Assembly (NCBI GenBank): GCA_030248215.1
Contig: JASANG010004129.1
Coordinates: forward strand, 186,001 to 250,000
DNA length: 64,000 nt
Origin: Enoplolaimus lenunculus
Lineage: Eukaryota; Nematoda; Enoplea; Enoplida; Thoracostomopsidae
Direction: 5' to 3'
Shown piece by piece: positions 10,720-23,934 of the stretch. The notes below the pieces were generated by a model. It saw nothing but the letters and a program-made list of their open reading frames with translations. It had not been told where the DNA came from and searched no databases. The position numbers and the translations under genes were made by a program. The first letter of the stretch is position 1. Every line of letters begins with the position of its first letter.

Positions 10720-12150
10720 GCGTATACAAACAGAGGGATAGAGGGGATATCTTCCGAAATTTGAGACAGGAAAAAAGCACTTTTAACAGGTTTAAAAATA
10801 CCCTATTGAAACTTAAACGGTGGACACTGTTTCGTTTTGGATGACGTTATGCCATCATACAGAACGAAAATAATCATGGGGACGTCTTCCTTTCTACACT
10901 GCGGTCAACTGTTGAAGACGTCAATTTTATCACTACATTCGTCGAGATCGGCAACGGCGGATCCACAAATTTGCGACGTTGAAGCAGGCACCCAAAAGAT
11001 ATGAAACACAATTTTTACTGTATGCTGTATATGCAAAAAAAATTTTCTGAGGCAAAAAAAACACTGCAAAGTAAGGGACCGTATCATTTTATCACCAAAA
11101 CTTTTCTGACGGGAGGAGGCGGCGTGCACCCCCTAGCGCTCCCTTTAATATTTTAAAGTTTGGAGCTCACAACTTCTACCCGCATTCTACGCGCTGTCTG
11201 GAAGATGCGAACAGAATTACGCGTGGGTTTGAGCTCTCGGCTGTTGAAGAATAAGGATTTAGGCAAAGGTGGTGTATGTAAACCAGTTCGTCAACCTAAG
11301 CCTAAGTGTATGGCAGAAACCGTATAACGCCGAACTCAAATTTAAAACCAAGCCTCGATTGCGATCGAACCAAGATCGAAATCTGTTCGTGCATTTCATA
11401 TTCGACTTCGAAATCACTAATTTCAGGCAGGAACGTAGCCGTCGGAGGAACAAGGAGGCTATGCCCACCCAATGGTTCACAAAAAATATCATTTTTGAAT
11501 AAATTGAAACTATGATCTCTCGTGCGTTACATTATCACACACAAGTTGTTGGTGCTTTTCTATTCTGAACCGACAGTACTTCAGTGGTATATGTGAAAAA
11601 TATATTTTCTCGCACCTTGTTGCATGTAGTAACTGTTTCTGTACGATTAACACACTATATATTTAAAGTATCTGTGCAGTCCCCCCCCCCCCGGACGAAA
11701 ATACTGACTACGCCCATGATTTCAGGGCCCATATTCTCAAATGCGTATAGCACCTATTACCAGTTAGTAATAGGTTTTCAAACTAACGAACTGGTGCAAT
11801 TACAAATCTCAAGATTAGTACAGTAGCAGAGAAAATCGAAAGCAATAAATGTACTGAATTTCAAACCTCACTGTTTCCTGGTTCGAAGGTTGCCAAGCCT
11901 ATCACCAACTGGTAATAGGTGCTATACACATTTGAGAATACGAGCTAAGGTCATACTCTTTTGTGCAATTAATACAAGAGCGTTTGCATACTGCAATTTT
12001 GTGCACTTCAATCGCTTTATGCATTTAGTATTTAGTTTTAGATGATGCGTCTAGCGTCAATATTAAGAAATCGAGTTTGACTCTAACGCAAAATACAAAT
12101 AGCAATGTGATGCTGCACTTTCAACAGATGACTCACGGTTATGTGTATTT
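10720..12150. other. No gene recognised
   Basis: Moderately AT-rich sequence with two overlapping short frames on opposite strands at 11259-11515 that look like chance. The segment 11728-11780 and its near complement 11895-11945 (GCGTATAGCACCTATTACCA) form an inverted pair around about 115 bp, probably a small foldback element. A C run lies at 11681-11692. Confidence 0.4.
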
Positions 12151-12156
12151 GTCTCA

Positions 12157-12328
12157 GGCTCGTAGCCAAAGGGGGGCAGGGGGGGCTCAGCTCAGCCCCC
12201 TGGAAACATTTTGGGCCCCCTAGAAGATTATCAACCTTGGTTGCAAGTCATTGAAAACCTTTAAATGCCCCTGCTGAAAAATTTTAAGCCCCCCCCCCCG
12301 CCAGCAAGGTGGGCTGGCTACGAGCCTG
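12157..12328. mobile_element. CGTAGCCA/G-rich MITE, well preserved
   Basis: Ends CAGGCTCGTAGCCAAAGG and GGCTGGCTACGAGCCTG are a good TIR pair. The interior has the mirrored GGGGG and CCCCC runs. The best copy for a consensus. Confidence 0.68.
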
Positions 12329-13009
12329 ATTGGTGTATCCAACGAAAGAAGTCATCCGGCCAAGGCCCGACAAACAAGGATCATAACCAAGATTTCGTGT
12401 TAAGGTTCAAAACCAAAATGGCGTCTGGCTTCTTACTCGCGTGATTTTTTCGACAATTATATCTCGTGTGGCTCCCCAATATCAGAAATTTCTGGATCCG
12501 TTTAGGCTTAGAGTTAGTATCCATTGTACACTTTCCTTCCCTTGTCTAACTACAACATGTTTATCTAAGCCTAAACCTGAGCCTACCTAAGTTACGGGCA
12601 ACCGTCTACGTTCCATAGGTTGGGTTTAGGCTTAGTAAAATCATAAACAATACTACAAATGAGAAACTTTTCCTACTTTTAAACGTGCGTGGGGGGTAAA
12701 CAAGTACCGACTCGCGGCCAGGTTGTCCCCTCGTCAAACTGAATCAATAAAAACGAGTACCCACGCAAAACTAAAAATGTATTTCTAAAACCACCTTCAA
12801 CATAAACTCTATGTAGTCATTATGTATACTCAACGCTAGAAATACATACTAAAAGCAAAGCAAGGTGTATAGACAACTATAATATAGAGTATAGTATGCT
12901 TTATATAATGGCGGAAGTAAACAGTAAAAATTATTGAAAGCCATAACGTTTTGGAAATGGTTGAAATATCGGCCTAGGACCGTGGCATGACAACTGACTT
13001 AAAAAATTG

Positions 13010-13207
13010 GGCCAATGTAAAGAACAGGGGCTTAACAGTATTATAAGCTTATTCCTAAACCTAAAGCCTAAGCTTAAGCCTAAACCTAATCGTATGAGTT
13101 TATTCCTAAGCCCAGGCCTAAGCCAAGCAAAAACGTTAGTATAAAGCTTAAGCTTATTCTGTTCTAGTTCCACGGAAAAACATTCCGCCCCTGGTCTTTA
13201 TACAGGC
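13010..13207. mobile_element. Family T element
   Basis: Starts GGCCAATGTAAAGAACAGGG and ends CCCTGGTCTTTATACAGGC. The interior has CCTAAG/CTTAAG hexamers and the conserved CTTATTCTGTTCTAGTTCCA. It is followed at once by a perfect 14-bp hairpin. Confidence 0.65.
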
Positions 13208-13208
13208 A

Positions 13209-13240
13209 AAAAATTGTAAGGTAGGGACCTTACAATTTTT
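13209..13240. repeat. Perfect 14-bp inverted repeat with AGGG loop
   Basis: AAAAATTGTAAGGT and its exact complement flank a four-base loop. No gene adjoins it, so it is more likely a repeat end than a terminator. Confidence 0.6.
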
Positions 13241-13506
13241 GCGGTTCATAGTATTTGCCAGGCTGCCACCCACCCGTTAGAAACTTTTGGATCGGCATCT
13301 GGTGGCAACTGGCATCTGCGCTCTTGTATACATAAGTTAAGGCTGAGGCTTAAGCTCAGGCCTTGGTTTTACGATTAGGCTTCGCTCATTGTGATATGTA
13401 ATCCTTTTTCTACTATCCTAAGCCTAAATCGTGGGACTAACTTTAAGCCTTATCCGTAAATGTTGCGAAAGGTGTACAGGAGCCTTAGCATGGACTTCGC
13501 ACAGTG

Positions 13507-13612
13507 GACGCGTAGCCAAGAGGAGCCAGGGGGGTTGGGCTCAGCCCCCTTAGAAAAATTTTACATCCCCCTAGAAAATTTCCAAATTTGGTTGTGACAA
13601 TGAAAACACTTG
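13507..13612. mobile_element. CGTAGCCA/G-rich MITE fragment
   Basis: GCGTAGCCAAGAGGAGCC at the left, then GGGCTCAGCCCCCTTAGAAA. The right half is missing. Confidence 0.5.
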
Positions 13613-13739
13613 TTATTGGATTCAAAATGGATTTTTTTTGATAAGTTTAATACAGAAAATGCACCTGGATTATAGCTCGTTTCGCCCACAGAAATCTGCT
13701 TACTACGTATCGCCGCCAGGCTAAACGTACACTAGTGAG

Positions 13740-13850
13740 CCAAATATGAGGGGGCGTAATAAGAGTCCGGGGTCAATATTTTGGGTCTGAATCAATATGA
13801 ATCTATTCGTCTTAATATTGATCTATGGGCGCAATAAAAGATTTGACTGA
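13740..13850. mobile_element. Fragment of GTACTGTATTGACCCGAAT-family element
   Basis: GAGGGGGCGTAATAAGAGTC and TTTTGGGTCTGAATCAATA match the interior near one end of the copy at 8762. Both termini are lost. Confidence 0.45.
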
Positions 13851-13987
13851 GACTGTCAGCCAACTTGAAGATTGTCGGCCAACCTCAAATCCTCTGAGCA
13901 AAATCACCTTTATTCACTTTTGTTAAAAGGTTCGGACTTTGATTTTTAGAGGATCAGGCAACCTAGGCGCGACCGTAACAACATACA

Positions 13988-14300
13988 TACTGTATTGACC
14001 CAAATAGAGGTGGTGGGATTGATATTTACATGGCCTCTCCAGAGGGTACCCCTCTGTTGTATCAAAACGCTGAGCGATAATGCAAGGCTATACTTAGGAA
14101 TGTACTTTGAAAACTTGTATGCGTTAAACATTCGAACTCAACAGTATCTGGTCCTGGAGTCATTTATGCGTTTAGGGATAACAGACATTTATGGACAGTA
14201 TAGGGTTTACGGACGCTATCAGTTTACGGATTCTTATTAGATACGGACTCCTGCTGATTGGACTCAAAATGGGACCCCCTCTATTCGGGTCACTACAGTA
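13988..14300. mobile_element. GTACTGTATTGACCCGAAT-family TIR element, internally shortened
   Basis: Left TACTGTATTGACCCAAATAG and right CTATTCGGGTCACTACAGTA. The interior GGCCTCTCCAGAGGGTACCC matches the copies at 8762 and 28404. Confidence 0.65.
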
Positions 14301-14841
14301 CCAGTTCGCACTCACCGCAGGGTATTTGCGGTGAAGCCGAAGACTTACTGACTTTTAGATACCGGCAGGCTTGTTTTGGCAAACATTTTAATCTCGGGCT
14401 TTTAATATGCGGACTCTTATTGAACGTGGGTCCAGAAAATGGTCAAAATTTACTGCAACTGTGTTTCAGTTTCAGTCAGACTAAATTGTTGCTTAAGGTC
14501 CAGCTTTAATAGGCTAATTCTTACGCACAGGCTGAGGTCTCCATGTTTATGCTACGGTTACGACCATCAGAATAACCGTTGCTGATAAAACAGTCAAGCC
14601 AATGCTGAAATTAGTTAAACGGTTTACAAGCCTTTAGTAACCGCACAACTGTCAGGTAAAATTCCTATCTTGTGTTAACATGGGTAATGTTTATATACAT
14701 TTGTTTTCTAAATCTGAGTTAAGGAATTGCAATAATTTTGACCACAACACGTTTACTTCAAAACGTAAATATTTAAACAAAATACTAAAAGTGACTTCAG
14801 TAAACATATAGAGCGAGCAAATTGACCAACATGCTTTCACT

Positions 14842-15448
14842 AGGGTGCAACAGGGATTAATACAAATTACAGGAAACCGAACCGGAAAATAAAAATACCG
14901 GTTTTCCTACTGGAACCGGATAGTGCCAATTAACGATTGCCGTGAATCTAACTTTTAGCACAATTCGATTTAAAATATTACCCACCATACAAGTTGTCTC
15001 ATCGTTTGTCAGCAAACACATACAACGTACTGCTTCAATTGAAGCAGTTAAACAGAAATTTTAAGTCATTCTGTTAAATTCGTAGATTGACCCATGTACA
15101 GAACAGGGCCGAATCGCTTTCTGGAGTGGCTATAATAGTGTCAGTTTAAGCTTTAGACTACTTTTTTTTGCTTAGGCTTAGTCATACGCTCATCCATACG
15201 CTTAGGTTTAGGCTACGGTTTAGGAAATGCTTATACTACTGTTCCGGCCCTGTTCTATACATGGGCCCGTAGATTTGTCTAGCGTCAGAACTAAAAAAAA
15301 TGTCAACGACCTTCAACTTTTGGAACTCAACAGTAACGACATCGAGAATACTGGAAACTCCAATGAAAAAAAACAGGATTGAATACCGGAACCGCATAAG
15401 GAAACTTACCAGTCTTCCCTACCGCAGCACGAATTCCGGTTGCACCCT
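14842..15448. mobile_element. AGGGTGCAACCGGAATT-family element interrupted by a family T copy
   Basis: Left AGGGTGCAACAGGGATT, right GAATTCCGGTTGCACCCT. The middle contains the complete family T element at 15090-15266, so family T inserted after this element. Confidence 0.6.
15090..15266. mobile_element. Family T element nested in an older TIR element
   Basis: Ends CCCATGTACAGAACAGGGC and CCCTGTTCTATACATGGGC. The hexamer array runs on the opposite strand (GCTTAGGCTTAG). Confidence 0.7.
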
Positions 15449-16632
15449 AGCAGTAACCCTTCTGACTAGGACCAAACGATGGTATAGAAAATTGTCTCAA
15501 ATCTTTAGGTTGGTATTAAATTAACAAAAAAAACTACAGATTACAACAAATGCTGGACTTACTTTTTTTCTTGTTACAATTTGAAATAAAATTTCTAAGA
15601 AAAGCCGCAAAATTTAACATCAAGTGGCCAAATTGCCGCCCGCTAGAGAGACTAGTATGTTTACAACCTTGTTCGAGTACAGGTGCACAAAAATTGTGAT
15701 TACAAAAACAAAAAAAACTACTACGCATGTAAATATATAATATATAAAGACTCGTCATTCATGTTCCAAAAATTGAAAACGTTGTTTTGCCTGGTATTCG
15801 ACAGCGCTCGATTGTACCAAGACAAGAGCGCATCATATTTAACACGAATGTGCAGCAACTACCTGGATACTGTGCATCGTACAAATTATACCAGCAGGCG
15901 TTGCGTTTTTGCCCGACTTCCCCCATTATATAGACGGGTCGATATCATGTAATATACGACTGAAAAGATGTAGTGCCATAAAATTTTAAGGTTAGCACAT
16001 GTCGTACCCCCATCTAAATAAGATGGTATGCCAAAAACGCAACGTGCACCGAGTACCTACTTTTTCACACAGAATGTATCCAGTTGCACACTCTTGATAC
16101 ATATATCATCCACTCTTGATTTTACTAATACGAATTCAGTTTTACTTGTTGATTTTCTTCACATTGGTGTTACAAATGTTCTCATCTCAATTTACAATTT
16201 AATATTTTCCCCAGCGTAACATAACACTCAGCCAAATTTGTAACCATTCAAAAGTCTGCAATTTTAAACTGACCAATATAATTACCTTCTGTAAATTCCG
16301 TCGTCGACATCGTTGTCTAAATAAATGGTGATAATAACGAATTTGGGATAGTTGTTTTAGGTTTATGATATGATTTCTTTGTTATTTCAAATTCCGAATC
16401 TGCCCATCGAGCACTATTGTTTTCTAGAGTAAACCAAGTTCAAAACCTAACTCTATTCTATTCCAGTCTATATGCGAAGCTGTGCTTTTTATGGGGAAAT
16501 GTACAAACAAGTGCCTAAATCCGAGCCCGACCTGTAGTATTTTGTACCCTGTCTGCAACCGTATGGCATATTGTATACATGCACCCGACACTATTCGAGC
16601 GCAATAAATTATCACAAAAACACCCAAAACAG
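15449..16632. other. No gene recognised (downstream flank of mannosidase gene)
   Basis: AT-rich sequence with short chance frames. The 3' untranslated region of the mannosidase gene must begin here at 16632 going left, but I could not place its polyadenylation site with confidence. Confidence 0.35.
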
Positions 16633-19600
16633 CTATTGGTCATAAATCGGCAAGACGTGAGCTTCGGTATTAAAAACAAATTCTTGCAACGGAATCAAAG
16701 GCTTCGTATCGTTCGTACGGTTTGCGAACAATAAATACAAATATTTAAGCGTTTCTGCAAGAAAGAACGTTTCCATTGAGTCACGTTTCATCGTTGGCAC
16801 TTTGCGAACATTTGAAACGCTCGAATAGCCATGAATGACTCGCGCGTGCTTTCGTAACGATTCAAATACACGCCAACCCCATTGTTGATATATTGGATCA
16901 CCAGTCAGTGTATACAGATAAAACCAACTTTCGACTGCTTCAGGTCGAAGTAGGCTGTGAGCGTCCAGTGGCTAAAACAAAATACTAGAACTATGAGCCC
17001 ATGTCAGCTATAGGGGTCTGCTTACAATGCATAAGCCTGAATCTAAAGTTTAACCTAAGCCTAAGCTCCCATGTAAATCCCACAGCCAGCTCGTCTACCA
17101 GCGGACAGGCCTTTATTCTTTACACAAGCCGCACTATGGATATTTTCTACTTTATCCACGATCTAAGTATTATAGAAATAACTATTGTTATAAACAGAAT
17201 TAAATGCAATCGTGATTGCGGTGTACTACTACCACGGCACTCACCGCAATTGCAAGTGCAATTGCGGTCATTCTTGAACACAATGAACCGCAAACGCGAT
17301 TTGGTCAGCATGCAATTATTGCGACTAATACCGCGACTGCACTTGCGATTGATGTTTAGCATATAATTAAGTTTTAACGATCGCGAGCGTAAAAAAGTTC
17401 AAACGCCGTCTCTGATACTTAGTAGACTTAACCGTGCGCAATAATTCTGTCCGTGACTGTAAAAGTTAATATCTTCAAACATCACAGGATAACTTAGCAT
17501 CTGGAAATACCATAGCTACCAAACAAATTATACGAACGCCATTAAACTGTAACGTCAGAAATTGAATCTAAATCCATGCTATATACCTTTATATAAAGAT
17601 CTGGTTTAGCGACGCCTTTTATTGTATTAAAATGTGTTATTTCTGGAGCCAGTCCCGATGTTGTATTGTACATTCGATAACATGTATGTGCCAATTCACG
17701 TGCTATATCCATGTGCCACTGCGGCATGCCGTGTGAAGTGCCAAGGGCAAGAGTTCCGGACAAAAAGCAAACTAAGTGATCCTAAAATAACCAACAACAG
17801 TTTATCTTATCTGTTCCGCGTTTATGTCCAAAAAACTACATGCTAAAAATGAGATTACTCTTAAAAACATACCCATACATTTAATTAAATCAGAACGACA
17901 CTAAAACCTCGATCAGCGATGCGCGAAACTAAATATAAACGTGTAACTCAAGAATCGACTTGAACGTAGACAAGCTTTACTTTTTAACATAAGACTTGTG
18001 CTCACCATTTTTGGACTAAACTTTCCACTTAATAATTCGCCAACAAAACCGTATTTATTTGGTTCTGAGTAACGAAACAAGTGTTGGCGAACAGAACTTA
18101 TCGCAGTCAGATAGTCAGCACGCAGCCAGTCGATGTGTTTGCCTGAATTTAACAACAAATAAACAACACAAATAGTGGTGTAGTCGATAATCATTTTAGG
18201 ATACAACTCCAATTAATACTTTTTTGCGAGAGGACGTAGCCAACGAAATGTTTTTAGACTGTTTTTAGACTCTATGACCCTGAAGAATTTAGTAAAGCCT
18301 GTAAAACAGCGCTTTTCTCGTCTCAATTAAATTTTAGAAGGAGCTATATCTTTGTCTCCCAGCTCTTAAATAGACACCTGTTCATAACGGCACAATAGCA
18401 AACCAAATTTAGCAAACTACAGGGTACTAATTGGGCTTATATTACTAATCTTCATACAATACTAGCATTATACAGCTTGTTGAGCACAGCGTGCACTTAA
18501 ATATATCTGTCAACAAAAAATTAACCGAACACTCGCATAAATCTTCGCGAAAACGATGACAGGCATGCAATTAAGACCAGAAATAAGATGAAACGTTACG
18601 CAGAGTCCACAATAGCTTGCATGCATCAGCAAACTTTTTAAGGAATATACTATGAAACACTAAATTAGCAAGCAATAGTGTAGTTGCTTATAGTACAGAA
18701 GTTAGCGAAAAAGGCCGTAAAAGATTGAGAACATTTTCTTCTCGGCGCAGCTGAGGTTGCGTTACACCACAAGCATTGAAAAGAGTTAGAGTAGTGCTTG
18801 TCGTGCGGCGACGGTCGGCGTCGCACGTCAAAACAATTTTGTTTACAAATTGATATGCGATGCCATGCCGCAATGCACGTTCGTTGCCGCACAGTGCCGG
18901 ACAGTGACGAACGGCGTCCGAAGTAATTCACAAGTAAAGCTCCATCCTTACTTGGTCTATTCCAGTTACTACCGATTGTGCATTCTTAAAATAATCAGCA
19001 TAGGATTTTCACTTAAACTGACAAAGTAAACCAAAGATTTATAAAACACTAACCTGTTTGTATCCACTGTTTAAGTAAGTACTCGTAGTAACTGTCGGTT
19101 CGAGCCCCAAGAGTAATCGTGCTCGAGCGTGAAAACCGGCCAGTTTTCGGATTAATAAACATTGGACAAAGACCAGGCGGATTTGAACAGCCTTCAGACG
19201 AGTGTAGTTTTTTCGAAACGTTGAAAGCGAGTGACTGAAAAACTCAGCAAACTAAAGTTGTTAATTTTATTATTTACAATTCATTATTATCACTTATAAA
19301 AAGAAAATATTTGGTTATGATTTTGGTCATAAATAAAAGTATAACATAGCATTATATTATATAATATAATTTCAGCAATAAAATATCCGGCAACGTCGAA
19401 TACAGGAGCCGGATGTCAATTGTTCGCCGCAACCGATTATCCGGTTGTACCCAAAGCTACTAAAAAGCCATATTAAACTTTTTGCGCACAAAAGACAATA
19501 CGAAGTGTACTGATAATTAAGCCATTCGTTTTTCGTACTTTATTTTGGATTACAAAAACATGACATTAACAATATATTTTAATCATCCCATATTCAAGAA

Positions 19601-22600
19601 ACAGGATATTCCTCTACACATTTTCCTGTGTATTACCTCATACAATGGATTGCCAGTAGCTCTACTGAGTGCTCGGAATTCAAGTTGAATCGATGTCACT
19701 TCTGAAAGAGAGCTTTCAACGTGCCAATATGGTGGCTTGCCCTTCCGAGTTTTTAGATCAACATCTGAATATGGAACGTATGATGCCGTATTAAATGCGC
19801 CGATTAAACGGTCCCCGAGATCGCGCTAAACATTATAAACAACAGATTTAGACTATGTGAGGCAGTACATTTCTCCGTACAACTCAAACAACACACTAAT
19901 ACGTTATTTTATGACAGAAACATTTTGCAACGCAACTGTTCTCATGTTCAAAATCAATATTTTAGAATTACAATGCAATAAAACGAGTCGGTTAGTCAAA
20001 GATAATCCAACGCTCTGTTGCATAACATTATTTCGGTCACTTTTGCCACCATTTATGTGGTAGGTTGTGGTGAAACTAACAATTATATTAGATACTCAGT
20101 TCTGCCTTTTAACAATGCCATCCAACTCAGCTCTCACAGACAGTCGCCTTCGATATTCTACAACATCGGTTGAACGCGTTTTAATAGGGTACAGTCTTCT
20201 GACCAGCTAGACACTCTGCAAATTCAACGGCGTAAAAAGCACTTATGCAACGCGTGGTACACAAAAACAGTAATATTGGTGCTCCAGCACATTGTCTATT
20301 AAACATTAAAAAGTATGCTTTTCAGCTACTCACAGCTTTATCGAGAAATACATTCTCGCCGCTCAAAAAATATGCGCTCAACAGTCCGCCAAGACATCGA
20401 ATTGTGGTTTCAAACAGGTTCACAAACACCGACTGATCAAACGTCAGTTGAGATTCGACCCAATTTTTTGCTTCATCAAACTCTGCAAAACATGAATACT
20501 TTAATTTCAGTCGGTTTACTGAAAAACCAAAAACACTGTAAAATTTTATTAATAGCGCAGTAACTATCTACATTCAGCCTATTAAAAGTGTGAAAGCAAA
20601 TTTTAACCTATTAATTAGTTCGGAAGGCGTCCGCTGGAATATCACAAATGTATACATGACCAGAACATGTTTTAAAAACTATAATCTATGAGAACCAATT
20701 CTTATATTTCCAATACCTATATTACTGAATTTTCTTACTACGGTACAGGTGACACAAGACCATTTCTCTTCCGGCCAATTTCTCCCCTCCCCCGGAGAAA
20801 TCGTCCTACGAAAATTCCCCTGTCAAAAATGGTTGTTCAGGACTATTTTATTTCACGACCGGTTCCTCTCTTTCCCTAGCTTGCTATTATTTCTTCCACG
20901 CGTTAACGTTTATAACACATTTTGGTTGTGCTAAAGCCCTTTATAGATTTGCACAACCAGCTACAACTATACTGGTCTAGATTACAGATCATACCTTTGA
21001 TATTCAAGGTCGAAGAGCCAATAATCTAGCAAGGGAAATTTTTACAAGGTGCATACATGGGTTTCTGGTGACTTACAAGCGAGGTTGAAACTTATCTACA
21101 GGACCAAGGATTTTTAGGGGGTAAGATTATCTCTTCTGGCTACGGGACCCACTTCTAGTTCTGATTCGTTTTTGATTGATTATGCCTAAACACAAAAGTT
21201 CGAAATGACACCATATTAAATTTAGTAGACATATATTGAGAACCTATTACAATAAGCAACGTGCGCGTATAACTACCTTCGTGAAGACCCATAATCGCAA
21301 GCGTATCCAAATTGTCTAATATTGTTAGCCCCACTCCGTACCATCGCTCATGTCCACCTGATACAGGTTTCAATACATCCTCTCCCCATGCTTTGCGCCG
21401 ATATCCATCCCACGCATGCTTTAACTCTTGGACCACAGCGCGTTGCTTTTCGTTTTCTGGTCCTGGAACATTCGTATGTTGATGATCACAATTTCGTGTC
21501 AACAGAAAAAACATCCATTGACGGATGACGGATAAAAACTCTAACTAGCTCAAGCATATTCTGAATAGGTATTAGTTGCTCGGAAGTAAACACTGAACTT
21601 TGGCAGTAAAAACATTGGTTTTGTTAACTGCAACGAAACAAGCGACGAACACGACGTGTTCACGACCTCGGCTAGGAACAGAAGCGTAGTATAATACATT
21701 GCAACATACCGGCGAAGTGAAACGTTCTAGGTTTAGGCACGACAAAATTTTGTTCAGCGATCTGTCGGTTTAATTCCTGAAAACAAAACCATGGTTTATG
21801 CAAAACATTATTTATTTCGTCTGTATTTAATCTTTAAAGACTAAGGGTTGCACTACACTTGAGTTGACGTCCGACGCCACCCGTCACCGTGCGGGATCTT
21901 ACGTGAATTACGCACGTACGATACCGCATAGTGACGGACGGTTGTGAACGCCGCCGCCAAGACACACATAGCGCCACCCTAACGCGTTTTTAATATTCAT
22001 TAATGAAGATATATACGTTAAAAATAAATCAACTAGTGCATACTCGCACCTGTATGACATGTAGATTATGGTCACTGGTAGTAAAGCTGAATGTTGTGGC
22101 ACCAGTTACTACAGTCGGTTGTTCCCGCAAGCGTACACGAATACTCTTGAACACTATAATTGCTGTTATACCACAAAAAACCAACGCCAAAACTAATAAT
22201 TGTCTTTGCAGTCGTGTCCATGACTTCAGTATCTAAAATCTAGATGAAATAAAGCAAACACCATAGAACTAGTATTTATGGCAATAGGAGAAACACTGGA
22301 CTTATTAATTTTGGTTACACTTACCTTCCTAACAGTTAAAGCAAACAGGTACGATCGGAACACTAGACCTTTTTACTAAGCAGCTGGAAAACCAGGCCCG
22401 GGTCACGTTCGAACTCTCAAACTACGATTGCTTAAGCGAACTTTCTACCATTGCGCCAGGCAGTCCGTCTGTTCAACAGCTGCTATCATCGACTACGTGT
22501 AGGTGTACGTACGCTGCCGGCTAATAAAAATACAGTGCACTGCACTATACTGCATGTGCACATAACTGACAAGCATGACTGACGTGCTTATACTTCCCAC

Positions 22601-23173
22601 GGACGCTTATCTGAAGAGAGTACGTATATACCTACGTATATAACAAACAAACAAACAAAACATTAGAGAAATCAGCAAATTCTAATAGATAAAACTACGA
22701 TTTGACAAACATGGTTCTGAAACTGCCATAAAATAATGGCTAAACCCCACCAGACATTTTCCGAAGCGGTAGCTGCAAAATTCACGGCTAGACCACCGTT
22801 GACCACGAAACCCGCTTTTAAGACGTGTTTCGTCCTACCCCTAATGTTCACCCGTTTAAAGTACCCATATATAAGTAACTGCCGCTCTCAGTTAGTATAC
22901 CGATATCACAAAACCTTTGATATCAAAACGTAGATATTTTTCATGTTTGTAAACTGTCCAAAACCACATTTTTCGGTTTGAATCCCGGCCAAAACATAGA
23001 AAGTCTAGAATTGCAGGTGAGTCCTGTTTAAAAACGTAAATATAGAACTGAATTTGGTAACGTACTCGTAACAGACTTTTTCGGCTACGTGTAACAGGAT
23101 GTGTCACCGATTCTGTCGCTCCATAGACGTTACTAATATCAATTCTTAATGTCTGGCTGTCATGGCTGCTCAT
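16633..23173 (-). CDS. MAN1B1: Class I alpha-1,2-mannosidase (GH47), ER mannosidase I-like
   Basis: Trims alpha-1,2-mannose from Asn-linked Man9GlcNAc2 in the ER or early Golgi, a step in glycoprotein maturation and misfolded-protein disposal. Ten exons in full phase agreement: 23173-23066, 22232-22050, 21776-21710, 21462-21277, 20482-20334, 19825-19637, 19234-19054, 18142-18006, 17781-17587, 16971-16633 (stop TAG), giving 577 residues. Residues 1-47 are a basic cytosolic tail and 48-64 a signal-anchor helix ([17 protein letters not shown]), so it is type II. The catalytic domain from [11 protein letters not shown] at about 120 to the end has the usual length of about 455. By alignment from memory with human ERManI, the acid/base Glu (NLFETTIR, E206), Asp ([11 protein letters not shown]341), Glu (RPEAVES, E476), the calcium Thr (FNTEAH, T567) and the disulfide Cys pair (C405, C434) are all kept. 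Golgi class I mannosidases are the alternative; the [15 protein letters not shown] region favours the ER type. Confidence 0.9.
18788..18952. mobile_element. Degenerate AGGGTGGCGCTATACTT-family copy in mannosidase intron
   Basis: GTGCTTGTCGTGCGGCGACG at the left and ACAGTGACGAACGGCGTCC at the right are the characteristic mirrored GC-rich arms. The termini have decayed. Confidence 0.5.
21008..21150. mobile_element. CGTAGCCA/G-rich MITE, degenerate, in mannosidase intron
   Basis: The interior TGACTTACAAGCGAGGTTG and the end CTTCTGGCTACGGGACC match the family. Confidence 0.45.
21843..21980. mobile_element. AGGGTGGCGCTATACTT-family element in mannosidase intron 2
   Basis: Left AAGGGTTGCACTACACTTG, right ACATAGCGCCACCCT. 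GC-rich CCGTCACCGTGCGG interior. It lies between the anchor exon and the 67-nt linker exon. Confidence 0.6.
22050..22232 (-). CDS. MAN1B1: Mannosidase exon 2: signal-anchor exon
   Basis: The acceptor is ATCTAGATTTTAG and the donor is GTGCGA. Sixty-one codons hold a 17-residue hydrophobic helix after TRLQRQ, followed by a basic then Thr/Ser-rich stem. Phase 0 at both ends. The short exon 21776-21710 ([13 protein letters not shown]...) links it to the catalytic domain. Confidence 0.65.
22355..22480 (-). repeat. tRNA-derived SINE, diverged, in mannosidase intron 1
   Basis: Read on the minus strand it has a tRNA-like A box (TGGCGCAATGGTAGAAAG) and B box (GAGTTCGAACG), then the body AGCTGCTTAGTAAAAAGGTC shared with the three copies near 24 kb. 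Confidence 0.5.
23066..23173 (-). CDS. MAN1B1: Mannosidase exon 1: start codon and cytosolic tail
   Basis: ATG at 23173-23171 opens 36 codons ([18 protein letters not shown]...RSRKSLLR) ending at a GTACGT donor in phase 0. The next exon has no ATG in the membrane-anchor frame, and joining at phase 0 puts RSRKSLLR just before the anchor, as expected for a type II protein. Confidence 0.65.
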
Positions 23174-23934
23174 TGCATTGAACAGTATTCACAAGCACGT
23201 TGTACTCAAGCACGCATGTGTCAACTAAAATCTATCTGTTTAGACACAAGTCGAGCTTAAACACTTGTGACATGTTAATTTACCAGCAAATGGCTAATAA
23301 AAATAATGATAATCAACGACACACAAAACGAAGGGTGAACAACACGGTGCGACCAGATATACCGCTCTGACTCCGGCTAAAAATCGACATCCGACTCCGG
23401 TATTAGAATTTGCCGGATGTTTTTTGAAAACGACAAAAAACTGAAACCTTGAATATATTTATGCCGACAACCATGGTACTGATTGACTTACTTTTACCCA
23501 TTGACTCCGATGGGATATTGTTCCAAAAAATTCGTAAAATTTACTTTTGTTTTTCAAACATTTACCTAGCTAAGGTTAGTACGTGGATTTCAAGTTATTT
23601 TTATGCGTTGTATTTTATGTTATTGTTGTTGTTGTTTCATCGGCGTCGCACGTGTAAAAAAAACGTTATAAAACAATATTTTAAAAATTATTTTACAAAA
23701 ATTATTATCAAACAAATTATAAAGATAACCTAATTAAGTTCTACAGTTACAATCTTCATTGCGTTTTTCAAAATTGCGTTTTCCCCAAATGTGGTGATAT
23801 AGACACGTGTTTTCAAAAGTTAACTCGTTACTTTAACTTTTATATAAACATTTCACACCCGTCCGTTTCCTGCTGAGCGATACATGACAATTGATGTACG
23901 TGAAAACCCTCACTAGCGAATCCAAGAAGTAGCG

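Noticed and set aside
13209-13240. A transcription terminator hairpin
   Set aside because: This is a eukaryotic genome, no gene ends there and the hairpin abuts a mobile element end.
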